Shown here: one piece after another, positions 25,321 through 32,830 of the stretch
Layout of the letters: every line of letters begins with the position of its first letter
How positions within the stretch are numbered: the first letter of the stretch is position 1
DNA from: Sphingomonas sp.
GTDB taxonomy: Bacteria > Pseudomonadota > Alphaproteobacteria > Sphingomonadales > Sphingomonadaceae
DNA length: 64,000 nt
Reading direction: 5' to 3'
Assembly: GCA_021732445.1 (NCBI GenBank)
Contig: JAKFUZ010000009.1
Span: 186,001 to 250,000 of the forward strand
The notes under the pieces: model-generated
Database searches by the model: none
Seen by the model: only the letters and a program-made list of their open reading frames with translations
What the model was told of the DNA's origin: nothing
Position numbers and translations under genes: made by a program

Positions 25321-26463
25321 ATGAACCCCGTTTATGCGCGCCTTGGCACCACAATATTCGAGGCCATGTCTGCCCGTGCGCGCGCGGCCGGCGCGATCAA
25401 TCTGGGGCAGGGCTTTCCCGATGGGCGCGGGCCCGACGATGTGCTGGCCGAGGCCGCGCGCGCGCTGTTGGGCGCCTCCAATCAATATCCGCCGATGGCC
25501 GGGCTTCCTGAACTGCGGCAAGCGGTGGCGGATCATTATGCCGCGCATCAGGGGCTGGGCCTTTGCGCTGCTGAGGTGATCGTCACCTCGGGCGCGACCG
25601 AGGCGCTCGCGGCAGCGCTGCTTGCCCTCATCTCGCCGGGCGATGAAGTGGTGATGTTTCAGCCGCTTTATGATGCGTATCTGCCGCTCGTCGAGCGGGC
25701 GGGCGGCGTGGCGCGGCTGGTGCGGCTGGAGCCGCCGGCATGGCGCGTGACCGCGCAGGCGCTGGCGCAGGTAGCTGGAAAAAACACCAGATTAGTTATC
25801 TTGAACAATCCCCTTAACCCATCCGGCACAATGATGACGCCGGCGGAGCTGGCGATCATCGCTGATTTCTGCGTATCGAGCGATGCTGTCGCCATTTGCG
25901 ACGAGGTTTGGGAGCATGTCGTGTTTGATGGCCGCGCTCATGTGCCGCTGATGGCGCTGCCCGGGATGCGTGACCGCACGGTAAAGATCGGGTCGGCCGG
26001 CAAGATCTTTTCGCTCACCGGGTGGAAGGTCGGGTGGATGTGTGCGGCACCAGAGATTTCGGGCGTGCTGGCCAGGGCGCACCAGTTCCTCACCTTCACC
26101 ACGCCGCCCAATCTGCAGGCGGCGGCGGCCTTTGGCCTGGGCAAGGACATGGCCTATTTCGACGGCATGCGTCGTGGTTTTGCGCGCTCGCGCGACCGGC
26201 TGGCGGCCGGGCTGACCGGGCTTGGCTATGCCGTGCTGCCAAGCGCGGCGACCTATTTCCTCAATATCGACCTGGCCGCATCCGGCATCGCCATGGGGGA
26301 TGTCGCGTTTTGCGACTGGCTGGTCGACGAAGCGGGCGTGGCCGCGATTCCGGTGAGCGCTTTTTACGCTGAGGACGCGGTGACCAATGTGGTGCGGCTG
26401 TGCTTTGCCAAGGCCGACGACACGATTGATGGCGCGCTGGAGCGGATGGCGCGGCGGCCCTGA
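25321..26463 (+). CDS. PLP-dependent aminotransferase, probable methionine-salvage transaminase
   Basis: This 380-residue class I/II aminotransferase has NPLNPSG at 163-169, CDEVWEHV near 193 and the PLP lysine Lys228 in GSAGKIFSLTGWKVG. The pattern resembles the methionine aminotransferase YbdL and kynurenine aminotransferase group. Family knowledge plus position beside mtnA-mtnC-mtnD-mtnB suggests it converts 2-keto-4-methylthiobutyrate to methionine, the last salvage step. That assignment is inferred from context, as such enzymes are often broad. It converges on mtnA with 91 bases between stops. Confidence 0.88.
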   Translation: MNPVYARLGTTIFEAMSARARAAGAINLGQGFPDGRGPDDVLAEAARALLGASNQYPPMAGLPELRQAVADHYAAHQGLGLCAAEVIVTSGATEALAAALLALISPGDEVVMFQPLYDAYLPLVERAGGVARLVRLEPPAWRVTAQALAQVAGKNTRLVILNNPLNPSGTMMTPAELAIIADFCVSSDAVAICDEVWEHVVFDGRAHVPLMALPGMRDRTVKIGSAGKIFSLTGWKVGWMCAAPEISGVLARAHQFLTFTTPPNLQAAAAFGLGKDMAYFDGMRRGFARSRDRLAAGLTGLGYAVLPSAATYFLNIDLAASGIAMGDVAFCDWLVDEAGVAAIPVSAFYAEDAVTNVVRLCFAKADDTIDGALERMARRP

Positions 26464-26554
26464 CGCAAAAGGCTGCGCTACAGGCGCGCCGTGTATCAGC
26501 GGCGCGCCTTGTCGGGCCGTCCGGACGCGCGCAGCCTGCGCCTCGCGGGCGCGC

Positions 26555-27586
26555 TCAGATCGTCGCGCTCACGCCCTTTTCTGTAATGTACCCCGTCACC
26601 AGGCGGGCGGGGGTCACGTCAAAGGCGGGGTTTGCTGCGCTCGATTGCGTGATGCGTATCGCGCCGCCATCGCCCGTCACATGCGTGACTTCGTCAGCGG
26701 ACCGTTCCTCGATCGGCACGTCGCGACCCGTGGGCGTTTGCGCGTCGAAGGTGGTTGAGGGCAGCGCGACATAGAAGGGTACGCCATTGTCGTGTGCGGC
26801 AAGCGCTTTCAGATAGGTGCCGATCTTGTTGCAGACATCGCCGTTCGCCGCGACCCGGTCCGTCCCGACGATGACCATGTCAACCTGTCCGTTCATCATC
26901 AGATGCCCGCCGGCATTGTCGACGACAACGGTGTGCGGCACGCCGTGGCTTGCAAGCTCAAACGCGGTCAGCAGCGCGCCCTGGTTGCGCGGCCGGGTCT
27001 CATCGACCCAGACATGCACCGGGATGCCGGCGTCATGTGCCATGTAGATGGGCGCGGTGGCGGTGCCATAATCGACCGTTGCCAGCCAGCCCGCGTTACA
27101 ATGGGTGAGGATGTTGAGCGCGCGGCCGGGGTTTTGGTCGTGCAGTTTGCGCACGATGGCCAGGCCGTGGCGGCCGATGGCCCGGCTCATCGCATCGTCA
27201 TCATCGGTGATCTGGTCGGCCCGCGAAAAAGCGGCGGCGGCGCGATCGCTCACTGGAAGCGGGCGAATGTGCGCTGCCACATCGTCAAGCGCCCAGCGCA
27301 GGTTGACGGCGGTCGGCCGCGCGGCCAGCAGCAGGGCGTGCCCGGCCGCCAGCCCGGCATCGGACGGATCGGCGGCGAGCGCGAGCGCAAGGCCATAGGC
27401 AGCGGTTGCGCCGATCAGCGGTGCGCCGCGCGTCCACATCTCGCGAATCGCGCGTTCCGCGGTCGCCACATCGCGCAACTCTACCCAGGTGGTCTCCCAG
27501 GGCAGGGTCCGCTGATCGAGAATACGCGCGCCTTTGCCATCGGCCGTGCGCATGATCGAGCGGGTGTGCACGCCGTTCAGCTTCAC
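26555..27586 (-). CDS. mtnA: S-methyl-5-thioribose-1-phosphate isomerase
   Basis: MtnA isomerises methylthioribose 1-phosphate to methylthioribulose 1-phosphate. The 343 residues belong to the eIF2B-alpha-like family. Visible are the RGAPLIGATAAYGLALA substrate loop, catalytic cysteine in THCNAGWLAT, the conserved Asp in VIVGTDRVAANGD and NKIGTYLKALAA. It is the last gene of the mtnB-mtnD-mtnC-mtnA operon and overlaps mtnC by 4 nt (ATGA). The absence of regulatory eIF2B extensions supports MtnA rather than a ribose-1,5-bisphosphate isomerase. Confidence 0.95.
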   Translation of the reverse strand: MKLNGVHTRSIMRTADGKGARILDQRTLPWETTWVELRDVATAERAIREMWTRGAPLIGATAAYGLALALAADPSDAGLAAGHALLLAARPTAVNLRWALDDVAAHIRPLPVSDRAAAAFSRADQITDDDDAMSRAIGRHGLAIVRKLHDQNPGRALNILTHCNAGWLATVDYGTATAPIYMAHDAGIPVHVWVDETRPRNQGALLTAFELASHGVPHTVVVDNAGGHLMMNGQVDMVIVGTDRVAANGDVCNKIGTYLKALAAHDNGVPFYVALPSTTFDAQTPTGRDVPIEERSADEVTHVTGDGGAIRITQSSAANPAFDVTPARLVTGYITEKGVSATI

Positions 27587-28221
27587 CGGGTAATGTCCTC
27601 GAAAGTGTGAATGTCCGCCGGGCCGCCGCTCCTGTCGATGAGCAGCGCCGGCATTCCGGCGGCTTTGGCCGCGTCGGTTTCTGCCGCCACGTCTGACAGG
27701 AACAGAATGTCGGCGACGGGCAGGCCAATCGCGCCGGCAATTGCACCATAGCTTTCAGGCGCGCGCTTGGGGCCGGTTATGGTATCGAAATAGCCCGACA
27801 GCAGCGGTGTCAGATCGCCCGCCTCGCTGTGCCTGAAGATCAGCTTTTGCGCGGCAACCGAGCCCGACGAAAAAATGTATAGCGCGCGCCCCTGCCGGTG
27901 CCAGCGGCGCAGGGCAGCGACCGCGTCGGCATAGACATGCCCCTTAAAGGCGCCAGAGGTAAAGCCGCCTTCCCAGATCATCCCCTGCAGCGTCTTGAGC
28001 GGGGTGATCTTTTTGTCCGCGTCGATCCAGCCCCGCAACGTAACAATGGGGTCGCCGGGCGTGATGGCCTGCACCTCAGCCAATATGGGCGCAACCTCGT
28101 CCGGGTGCGCCGCGCAATAATCGGCCAGCCGCGCCCTGGCATAGGGGAACAGCACGTCCGCCACGAATGACAGCGACGAGGTAGTGCCCTCGATGTCGGT
28201 CAGAATTGCCTTGGGCGTCAC
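27583..28221 (-). CDS. mtnC: Enolase-phosphatase E1
   Basis: MtnC is a bifunctional HAD enzyme that enolises and dephosphorylates 2,3-diketo-5-methylthiopentyl 1-phosphate to the acireductone. The 212-residue protein has the nucleophile motif TDIEGTTSS (Asp9, Glu11), a cap segment with LKTLQGMIW, motif II YIFSSGSVAAQKL and motif III/IV KRAPESYG and LFLSDVAAETDAA. The start is GTG at 28219-28221, overlapping the mtnD stop as GTGA. Longer readings in this frame cross mtnD and are not real. Confidence 0.94.
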   Translation of the reverse strand: MTPKAILTDIEGTTSSLSFVADVLFPYARARLADYCAAHPDEVAPILAEVQAITPGDPIVTLRGWIDADKKITPLKTLQGMIWEGGFTSGAFKGHVYADAVAALRRWHRQGRALYIFSSGSVAAQKLIFRHSEAGDLTPLLSGYFDTITGPKRAPESYGAIAGAIGLPVADILFLSDVAAETDAAKAAGMPALLIDRSGGPADIHTFEDITR

Positions 28222-28778
28222 GTCAGGCCAATGGCGGGTGGCGCCGCCGATTCGAGGCGCGGGAAACGTTCGGCAATCGGGTCGCCAGTGAAGGTCGCGA
28301 CCCATCCATCGGGGTTCTGGAACAGGCGGATCACGGTAAAATGCGGCGCGGCGCCCATGTCGAACCAGTGCTTCATGCCCGCCGGGACCGACATCAGGTC
28401 GCCGCGCGTGCACAGCGCGTTGAACACCTGGCCGCCATGGTGCAGCGTGAACAGCCCCTCGCCATCGACGAAGAAGCGCACTTCGTCTTCGGCATGGGTA
28501 TGTTCCGACAGGAACTTTGTGCGCAGGGTCGCGCGCTCCGGGTGGTCGGGCGCGACGGCCATGACATCCACGCTGCGATAGCCACCTTTGGCCTTCAGCG
28601 CGGCGATTTCTGCGGCATAGGCAGTAAGCACGTCGTCGGGGGTGCCGACGTCGCGCGTTTCCCACCGCTCGAACGTCACGCCAATGCGGCCGAGCGCTTC
28701 GGCAATGACCGTGCGGTCGCCTGTTTCCAGAACCGGGGCCGCTCCGTCGGCGTCGTTGAAAATCTGCAAATGGCTCAT
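28218..28778 (-). CDS. mtnD: Acireductone dioxygenase
   Basis: MtnD is a metal-dependent cupin that oxidises acireductone to the 2-keto acid precursor of methionine (Fe form) or to an off-pathway product with CO (Ni form). Within 186 residues, His93, His95 and Glu99 in EHTHAEDEVRFF, and His137 in PAGMKHWFD, are the four metal ligands. The ATG overlaps the mtnB stop as TGATG and selects this start over a Met 18 codons earlier. Which metal is used cannot be told from sequence. Confidence 0.95.
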   Translation of the reverse strand: MSHLQIFNDADGAAPVLETGDRTVIAEALGRIGVTFERWETRDVGTPDDVLTAYAAEIAALKAKGGYRSVDVMAVAPDHPERATLRTKFLSEHTHAEDEVRFFVDGEGLFTLHHGGQVFNALCTRGDLMSVPAGMKHWFDMGAAPHFTVIRLFQNPDGWVATFTGDPIAERFPRLESAAPPAIGLT

Positions 28779-29407
28779 CAGCGGGCCCTTTCCCTGAAAG
28801 CAAGCTCGGCGCGTTCGGCCGCGATCATCCATTCGACGCCTTCGACAACACGCTCGGCCTCGGCCATGTCAACGCCCCAGCCATATAGCCCGTGCCCGCG
28901 AATGAGATAGGCAGGCGGCGGCGATGGTGCCGCCATCCAGGGTTGCAGGTCGGCCAGAATATCGGCCATGTCCTGGCTGTTGTCGACAATCGGCAGGTCG
29001 AAATAGGCGGCGTGCGTTGTAAAGCCCGGCAGCACTTTTAGCATTTCATGGCCTGCCAGCCGGTAATGCGTAACATCGGGATAGGCCCGGCTCATGCCCA
29101 CCGCGTCGGGCGAATGGCTGTGGAGCACCGCGTTTACTTCCGCGAAACGTTCATAAAGCGCCATGTGCAGCGCGGTTTCGGCTGAAGGCCGTTTGCCGTC
29201 AAGCGCCTTGCCCGCCGCATCGACGGTCATCACGCCGTCGTCGGTCAACCGCCCCTTGTGCCAGCCCGACACGGTAATCGCGACACGGCCGTCGGCCAGC
29301 CGCATCGAATAATTGCCCGCCGTTGCCGGCGCCCAGCCCTTGCTGTCGAGCCAGCGCCCCGCCGCGACAATGGCGCCGCGCGCCTCGATGAGCGTGGTTG
29401 CAGGCAT
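28778..29407 (-). CDS. mtnB: Methylthioribulose-1-phosphate dehydratase
   Basis: MtnB is a class II aldolase-fold zinc enzyme that dehydrates methylthioribulose 1-phosphate. The 209 residues include TAGNYSMRLADG near the N terminus, a conserved Glu77 in SAETALHMALY, zinc ligands His96 and His98 in LHSHSPD, and His172 in RGHGLYGWG. A GGAG ribosome-binding site is 7 nt before the ATG. It is the first gene of the four-gene methionine salvage operon and starts 46 bases from tRNA-Gly. Confidence 0.95.
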   Translation of the reverse strand: MPATTLIEARGAIVAAGRWLDSKGWAPATAGNYSMRLADGRVAITVSGWHKGRLTDDGVMTVDAAGKALDGKRPSAETALHMALYERFAEVNAVLHSHSPDAVGMSRAYPDVTHYRLAGHEMLKVLPGFTTHAAYFDLPIVDNSQDMADILADLQPWMAAPSPPPAYLIRGHGLYGWGVDMAEAERVVEGVEWMIAAERAELAFRERAR

Positions 29408-29453
29408 TCAGGCTCCGTTATTGGCCGCAAATCGGTGGCGGGCGCAAACCGGG

Positions 29454-29527
29454 TGGAGCGGGTAACGGGAATCGAACCCGTGTATTCAGCTTGGAAGGCT
29501 GCTGTACTACCATTGTACTATACCCGC
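29454..29527 (-). tRNA. tRNA-Gly (anticodon UCC)
   Basis: Read on the minus strand, acceptor GCGGGTA pairs with TACCCGC, followed by discriminator T and an encoded CCA. The anticodon loop CTTCCAA places TCC at 29493-29495 (plus-strand GGA). The T arm is ACGGG-TTCGATT-CCCGT. Length is 74 with CCA. It stands alone between mtnB and the DUF547 gene. Confidence 0.97.
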
Positions 29528-29800
29528 GCGGCCCCGGTCGCCCTGCGTCATCGGCGGTGCCACAAGTCGCGCGCGCCCGTCAACCACCGCGCACGCAACC
29601 GGCGGCCCGGTGCGCGCTGGTGCGCGCGCAAATGTGCCTGATGAGGCGCATTCCGAACGCCAACCGCACCAATATTGAACCCCATCGCCGCCAAAATCAG
29701 CTATGCGGGCGACAATAATCACTTTTGCAGGGTGGATGTAACCATAATCGCCGGGGAACCGGAATGGACAGCAACCAGCCTGAAAATTTGGAGACGCCCA

Positions 29801-30631
29801 GTGAAGTTATTCAAGGAAAGGCTGTTCGGCCTGGTGGCTGCGGCCCTGATGGGGTTGCTGGTGATGGCCGCCGGCACGGCGACGGCGGCACCCAAGGCCG
29901 CGCTGCTGGTGCGCTGGCAAAAGAGCGGCGCCGGGGCAACGGTCGATTATGGCCGGTGGAACAGTTTTTTGAAGCGTTACGGCAGCCGCACGGCAGATGG
30001 CCGCACCAACATTGCCTATGGCAAGCTGACAGCGGCCGACAAAACCGCATTTTATGGCATTGTCGATCAGCTTGAGGCGGTCAATGTCGATCAGCTGACC
30101 AAGCAGCAGCAGCTGGCCTACTGGATCAATCTTTACAATGCCGCGACGGTCGAAGTGGTGCTGCGCGCCTATCCGGTCAGTTCCATTCTCTACATTCGTG
30201 ACGGCTTGCTGCCAAGCGGCCCATGGGACCGCAAGGTGCTGCGCGTGAAGGGCGAGCAGCTCAGCCTGAACAATATCGAGCACGGCATCTTGCGCCCGAT
30301 TTTCAAGGATCCGCGGGTGCATTTCGCGGTCAACTGCGCGTCGTTCGGCTGCCCCAACCTCGCGCTTGAGGCTTATGAGCCGGCGACGCTTGGGGCGCAG
30401 CTAGATGCCGGTGCGCGCGGCTATGTCAACGATCCGCGCGGGCTCGCCGTGAAGGGCAATGCGCTGGTCGCTTCGCGGATATTTGATTGGTATGGTGTTG
30501 ATTTTGGAGGCCCCTCCGGCGTTCTCGCCTTTGCCCGCCGCTTTGCGACACCGCAAACCGCGCGCTTGCTGGCTGGCCGAACGAAAATTGACAGCTATGA
30601 TTATGACTGGTCGCTAAACGACGCCAAATGA
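29801..30631 (+). CDS. Exported DUF547 protein
   Basis: The protein has 276 residues from a GTG start. GGAGA 6 nt upstream and a signal peptide beginning VKLFKERLFGLVAAAL fix this start; the upstream ATG at 29675 gives an implausible leader. The DUF547 core has QQQLAYWINLYNAATVEVVL, the FAVNCASFGCPNL cysteine motif, and a C-terminal YDYDWSLND. The family has no settled activity. The gene is followed at 63 nt by a TVP38-type membrane protein and a flavoprotein, a neighbourhood I have seen for this family. The 273 bases between tRNA-Gly and this gene hold no other feature I can support. Confidence 0.85.
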   Translation: MKLFKERLFGLVAAALMGLLVMAAGTATAAPKAALLVRWQKSGAGATVDYGRWNSFLKRYGSRTADGRTNIAYGKLTAADKTAFYGIVDQLEAVNVDQLTKQQQLAYWINLYNAATVEVVLRAYPVSSILYIRDGLLPSGPWDRKVLRVKGEQLSLNNIEHGILRPIFKDPRVHFAVNCASFGCPNLALEAYEPATLGAQLDAGARGYVNDPRGLAVKGNALVASRIFDWYGVDFGGPSGVLAFARRFATPQTARLLAGRTKIDSYDYDWSLNDAK

Positions 30632-30694
30632 TCGCACCGGCGGCGTCGCGGCGGCGCGACTGGGCCGGTGTCAATGCACTAACAAGGGGGCGAC

Positions 30695-31393
30695 ATGCTG
30701 AAACGATTTGGGCCGCTGATGGTGCTGGTGGTGCTCGGGGTTACCTTTTTTGCGCTTGGGCTGCAAAAATATGTGACGCTGGATGCCTTGCGCGACAACC
30801 GCCAGTTTCTGGTTGATTTCGTTGCTGCCAACCCGCTTGTCTCGGCGGGCGCGCTGATCGCGATTTATGCCGGGCTGGTCGCGATTTCGTTTCCCGGCGC
30901 GAGCCTGCTGACGATTGCCTCGGGTTTGCTGTTCGGCACGGTGCTGGGCGGCAGCCTGGTGGTTTTGGGTGCGACCATCGGCGCGACGATCGTGTTCCAG
31001 ATCGCCAAAAATGCCTCGGGCGATGATTTGCGCAAGCGCATCGGGTCGTGGGGCGAAAAGCTGGCCGACGGCTTCGCCAAAAACGCGTTCAGCTATCTTA
31101 TGCTGTTGCGCCTGCTGCCGGTGGCGCCCTTCTGGCTGGTCAACATCGTGCCTGCGCTGTTCGGCGTGAAGCTGCGGGACTATGTGCTGGCGACCGCGCT
31201 TGGCATCGTCCCCGGCACCTTTGTCTATGCCTCGATTGGTGCCGGCGCAGGCGCGGTGCTGGCGGCGGGCAGGGAGCTGAACCTCAAGGGCGCGCTGTTG
31301 CAGCCGGCTGTGATTGGCCCCATTGTTGGCCTTGCCGCGCTGTCGCTAATTCCCATTTTGTACAAGCGCTTTGCAAAAGGGCCTGTCGCATGA
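30695..31393 (+). CDS. TVP38/TMEM64 (VTT-domain) membrane protein
   Basis: The 232-residue protein has five to six hydrophobic segments. The VTT-domain hallmarks are SFPGASLLTIASGLLFG around residues 67-83, the helix GGSLVVLGATIGATIVF and the FSYLMLLRLLPVAPFWLVNIVPALFG region. VTT proteins (DedA/TMEM41B relatives) are lipid scramblase-like or small-molecule transporters; the bacterial TVP38 role is not known. Its stop overlaps the ATG of the flavoprotein gene by 4 nt (ATGA), so the two are translationally coupled and probably work together. Confidence 0.9.
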   Translation: MLKRFGPLMVLVVLGVTFFALGLQKYVTLDALRDNRQFLVDFVAANPLVSAGALIAIYAGLVAISFPGASLLTIASGLLFGTVLGGSLVVLGATIGATIVFQIAKNASGDDLRKRIGSWGEKLADGFAKNAFSYLMLLRLLPVAPFWLVNIVPALFGVKLRDYVLATALGIVPGTFVYASIGAGAGAVLAAGRELNLKGALLQPAVIGPIVGLAALSLIPILYKRFAKGPVA

Positions 31394-32796
31394 GCGAGAC
31401 GTTTGACCTGTGCGTGCTGGGCGCTGGCTCGGGTGGCCTCTCCGTCGCGGCGGGGGCAGCGCAGCTTGGCCTGTCGGTCGCGCTGCTGGAACCGGGCGAG
31501 ATGGGGGGCGACTGCCTCAATTCGGGCTGTGTTCCGTCAAAGGCGCTGCTGGCCGCCGCCAAGGCCGCGCATAGCGGCGCGGCGGCAGCGAAATTCGGTA
31601 TCAATTATGCTGCACCAACGATTGATTTTGGCGCAGTGAAGGACCATGTCCGCGGGGTGATCGACACGATTGCCCCGGTCGACAGCCAGGAGCGGTTTGA
31701 AGGGCTGGGCTGCACGGTGATCCGCGCGGCGGGCAGGTTCGTGTCGCGCGACACGGCCGAGGCAGGCGGGCGCCAGATCAAGGCGCGACGCTTTGTTATC
31801 GCGACCGGCAGCCGCGCGAGCGTGCCGCCGGTGCCAGGGCTGGCAGACACGCCCTATTTCACCAACGAAACAATTTTCGGTCTGCGCGAGGCGCCAGCGC
31901 ACCTTCTCATTATTGGCGGCGGCGCGATTGGTTGCGAAATGGCACAAGCCCACCGGCGGCTGGGCTGCGCGGTGACGATCGTCGACCTGGGCCCCATTTT
32001 GCCGCGCGATGATGCCGATCTTGTCGAGGTGGTGCGCGCGGCCCTGACCAGCGACGGGGTGACGCTGATCGAGCGCACCGGCATCGAGCGGGTGGAGCAT
32101 GCAGGCGGCGCGGTGCGGCTGGTGCTGGATGGCGGGCGCGTGGTCGAAGGATCGCACCTGCTCGTCGCCGCCGGCCGCTCGCCAACGGTTGACGGGCTGG
32201 GGCTTGCGGAAGCCGGCGTCGATTTTACGCGCAAGGGCATCAAGGTCGATGCCCGCCGGCGCACGACCAACAAGCGCATCTTTGCGATTGGAGATTGCCG
32301 AGAGGGGCCGCAATTTACGCACGCGGCGGGGTATGAAGCGGGCATCGTCATCCAGAACATTTGCTTTCGCCTGCCCGCCAAGGCAAATTTTGCGGCACTC
32401 CCATGGGTTACCTTCACTGACCCTGAACTGGCACAGGTCGGCCTGACCGAGGCAGCCGCGCGCAAGGCCGGCGGCGATGTGCGTGTGCTGCACTGGTCCT
32501 ATGCCGAAAATGACCGCGCCCAGGCCGAGAAGCGTACCGAAGGCCGGTTGAAAATCATACTCGTTGGCGGCAAGGTAGCAGGCGCGTCGATCGTCGGGAT
32601 CGGTGCCGGCGACCTTATCCAGACGTGGAGCATCATGATGGCGGCCAAGCTGTCGCTGCGCAGCCTCACGGGCATTATTTCACCCTACCCAACCTATGCC
32701 GAAGTCAACAAGCGCGTTGCCAGCTCGGCCTATACCGCAAGTTTGTTCAGCGACCGGACCCGCAAGGTCGTCCGCTTCCTGAAGCGGTTTGGCTAA
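31390..32796 (+). CDS. MerA/LPD-like FAD-dependent disulfide oxidoreductase
   Basis: The 468-residue protein shows the pyridine nucleotide-disulfide oxidoreductase plan. FAD motif GAGSGGLSVA is near residue 11, the redox pair is Cys42/Cys47 in GDCLNSGCVPSK, the NAD motif is IIGGGAIGCEMA, and TNKRIFAIGDC precedes the dimerisation domain. At the C terminus the usual catalytic HPT histidine is replaced by Tyr (PYPTYAE), as in mercuric reductases, but there is no terminal Cys-Cys pair. It is therefore neither a normal lipoamide dehydrogenase nor a complete MerA. Coupling to the TVP38 gene suggests a membrane redox function. Longer readings in this frame cross the TVP38 gene. Confidence 0.9.
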   Translation: MSETFDLCVLGAGSGGLSVAAGAAQLGLSVALLEPGEMGGDCLNSGCVPSKALLAAAKAAHSGAAAAKFGINYAAPTIDFGAVKDHVRGVIDTIAPVDSQERFEGLGCTVIRAAGRFVSRDTAEAGGRQIKARRFVIATGSRASVPPVPGLADTPYFTNETIFGLREAPAHLLIIGGGAIGCEMAQAHRRLGCAVTIVDLGPILPRDDADLVEVVRAALTSDGVTLIERTGIERVEHAGGAVRLVLDGGRVVEGSHLLVAAGRSPTVDGLGLAEAGVDFTRKGIKVDARRRTTNKRIFAIGDCREGPQFTHAAGYEAGIVIQNICFRLPAKANFAALPWVTFTDPELAQVGLTEAAARKAGGDVRVLHWSYAENDRAQAEKRTEGRLKIILVGGKVAGASIVGIGAGDLIQTWSIMMAAKLSLRSLTGIISPYPTYAEVNKRVASSAYTASLFSDRTRKVVRFLKRFG

Positions 32797-32830
32797 GCGC
32801 CGGGCCGGATTTTTTTAGAGGAGATTCAGA

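Noticed and set aside
29764..30075. Small ORF starting before the DUF547 gene with a GGGGAA-like site
   Set aside because: It runs into the DUF547 signal-peptide coding region in another frame, and its product beyond the first 20 residues is Gly/Arg-rich shadow sequence. A short leader function cannot be excluded but nothing supports it.
31390..32796. Mercuric reductase of a mer operon
   Set aside because: No merR, merT or merP, no heavy-metal-binding N-terminal domain and no C-terminal Cys pair.
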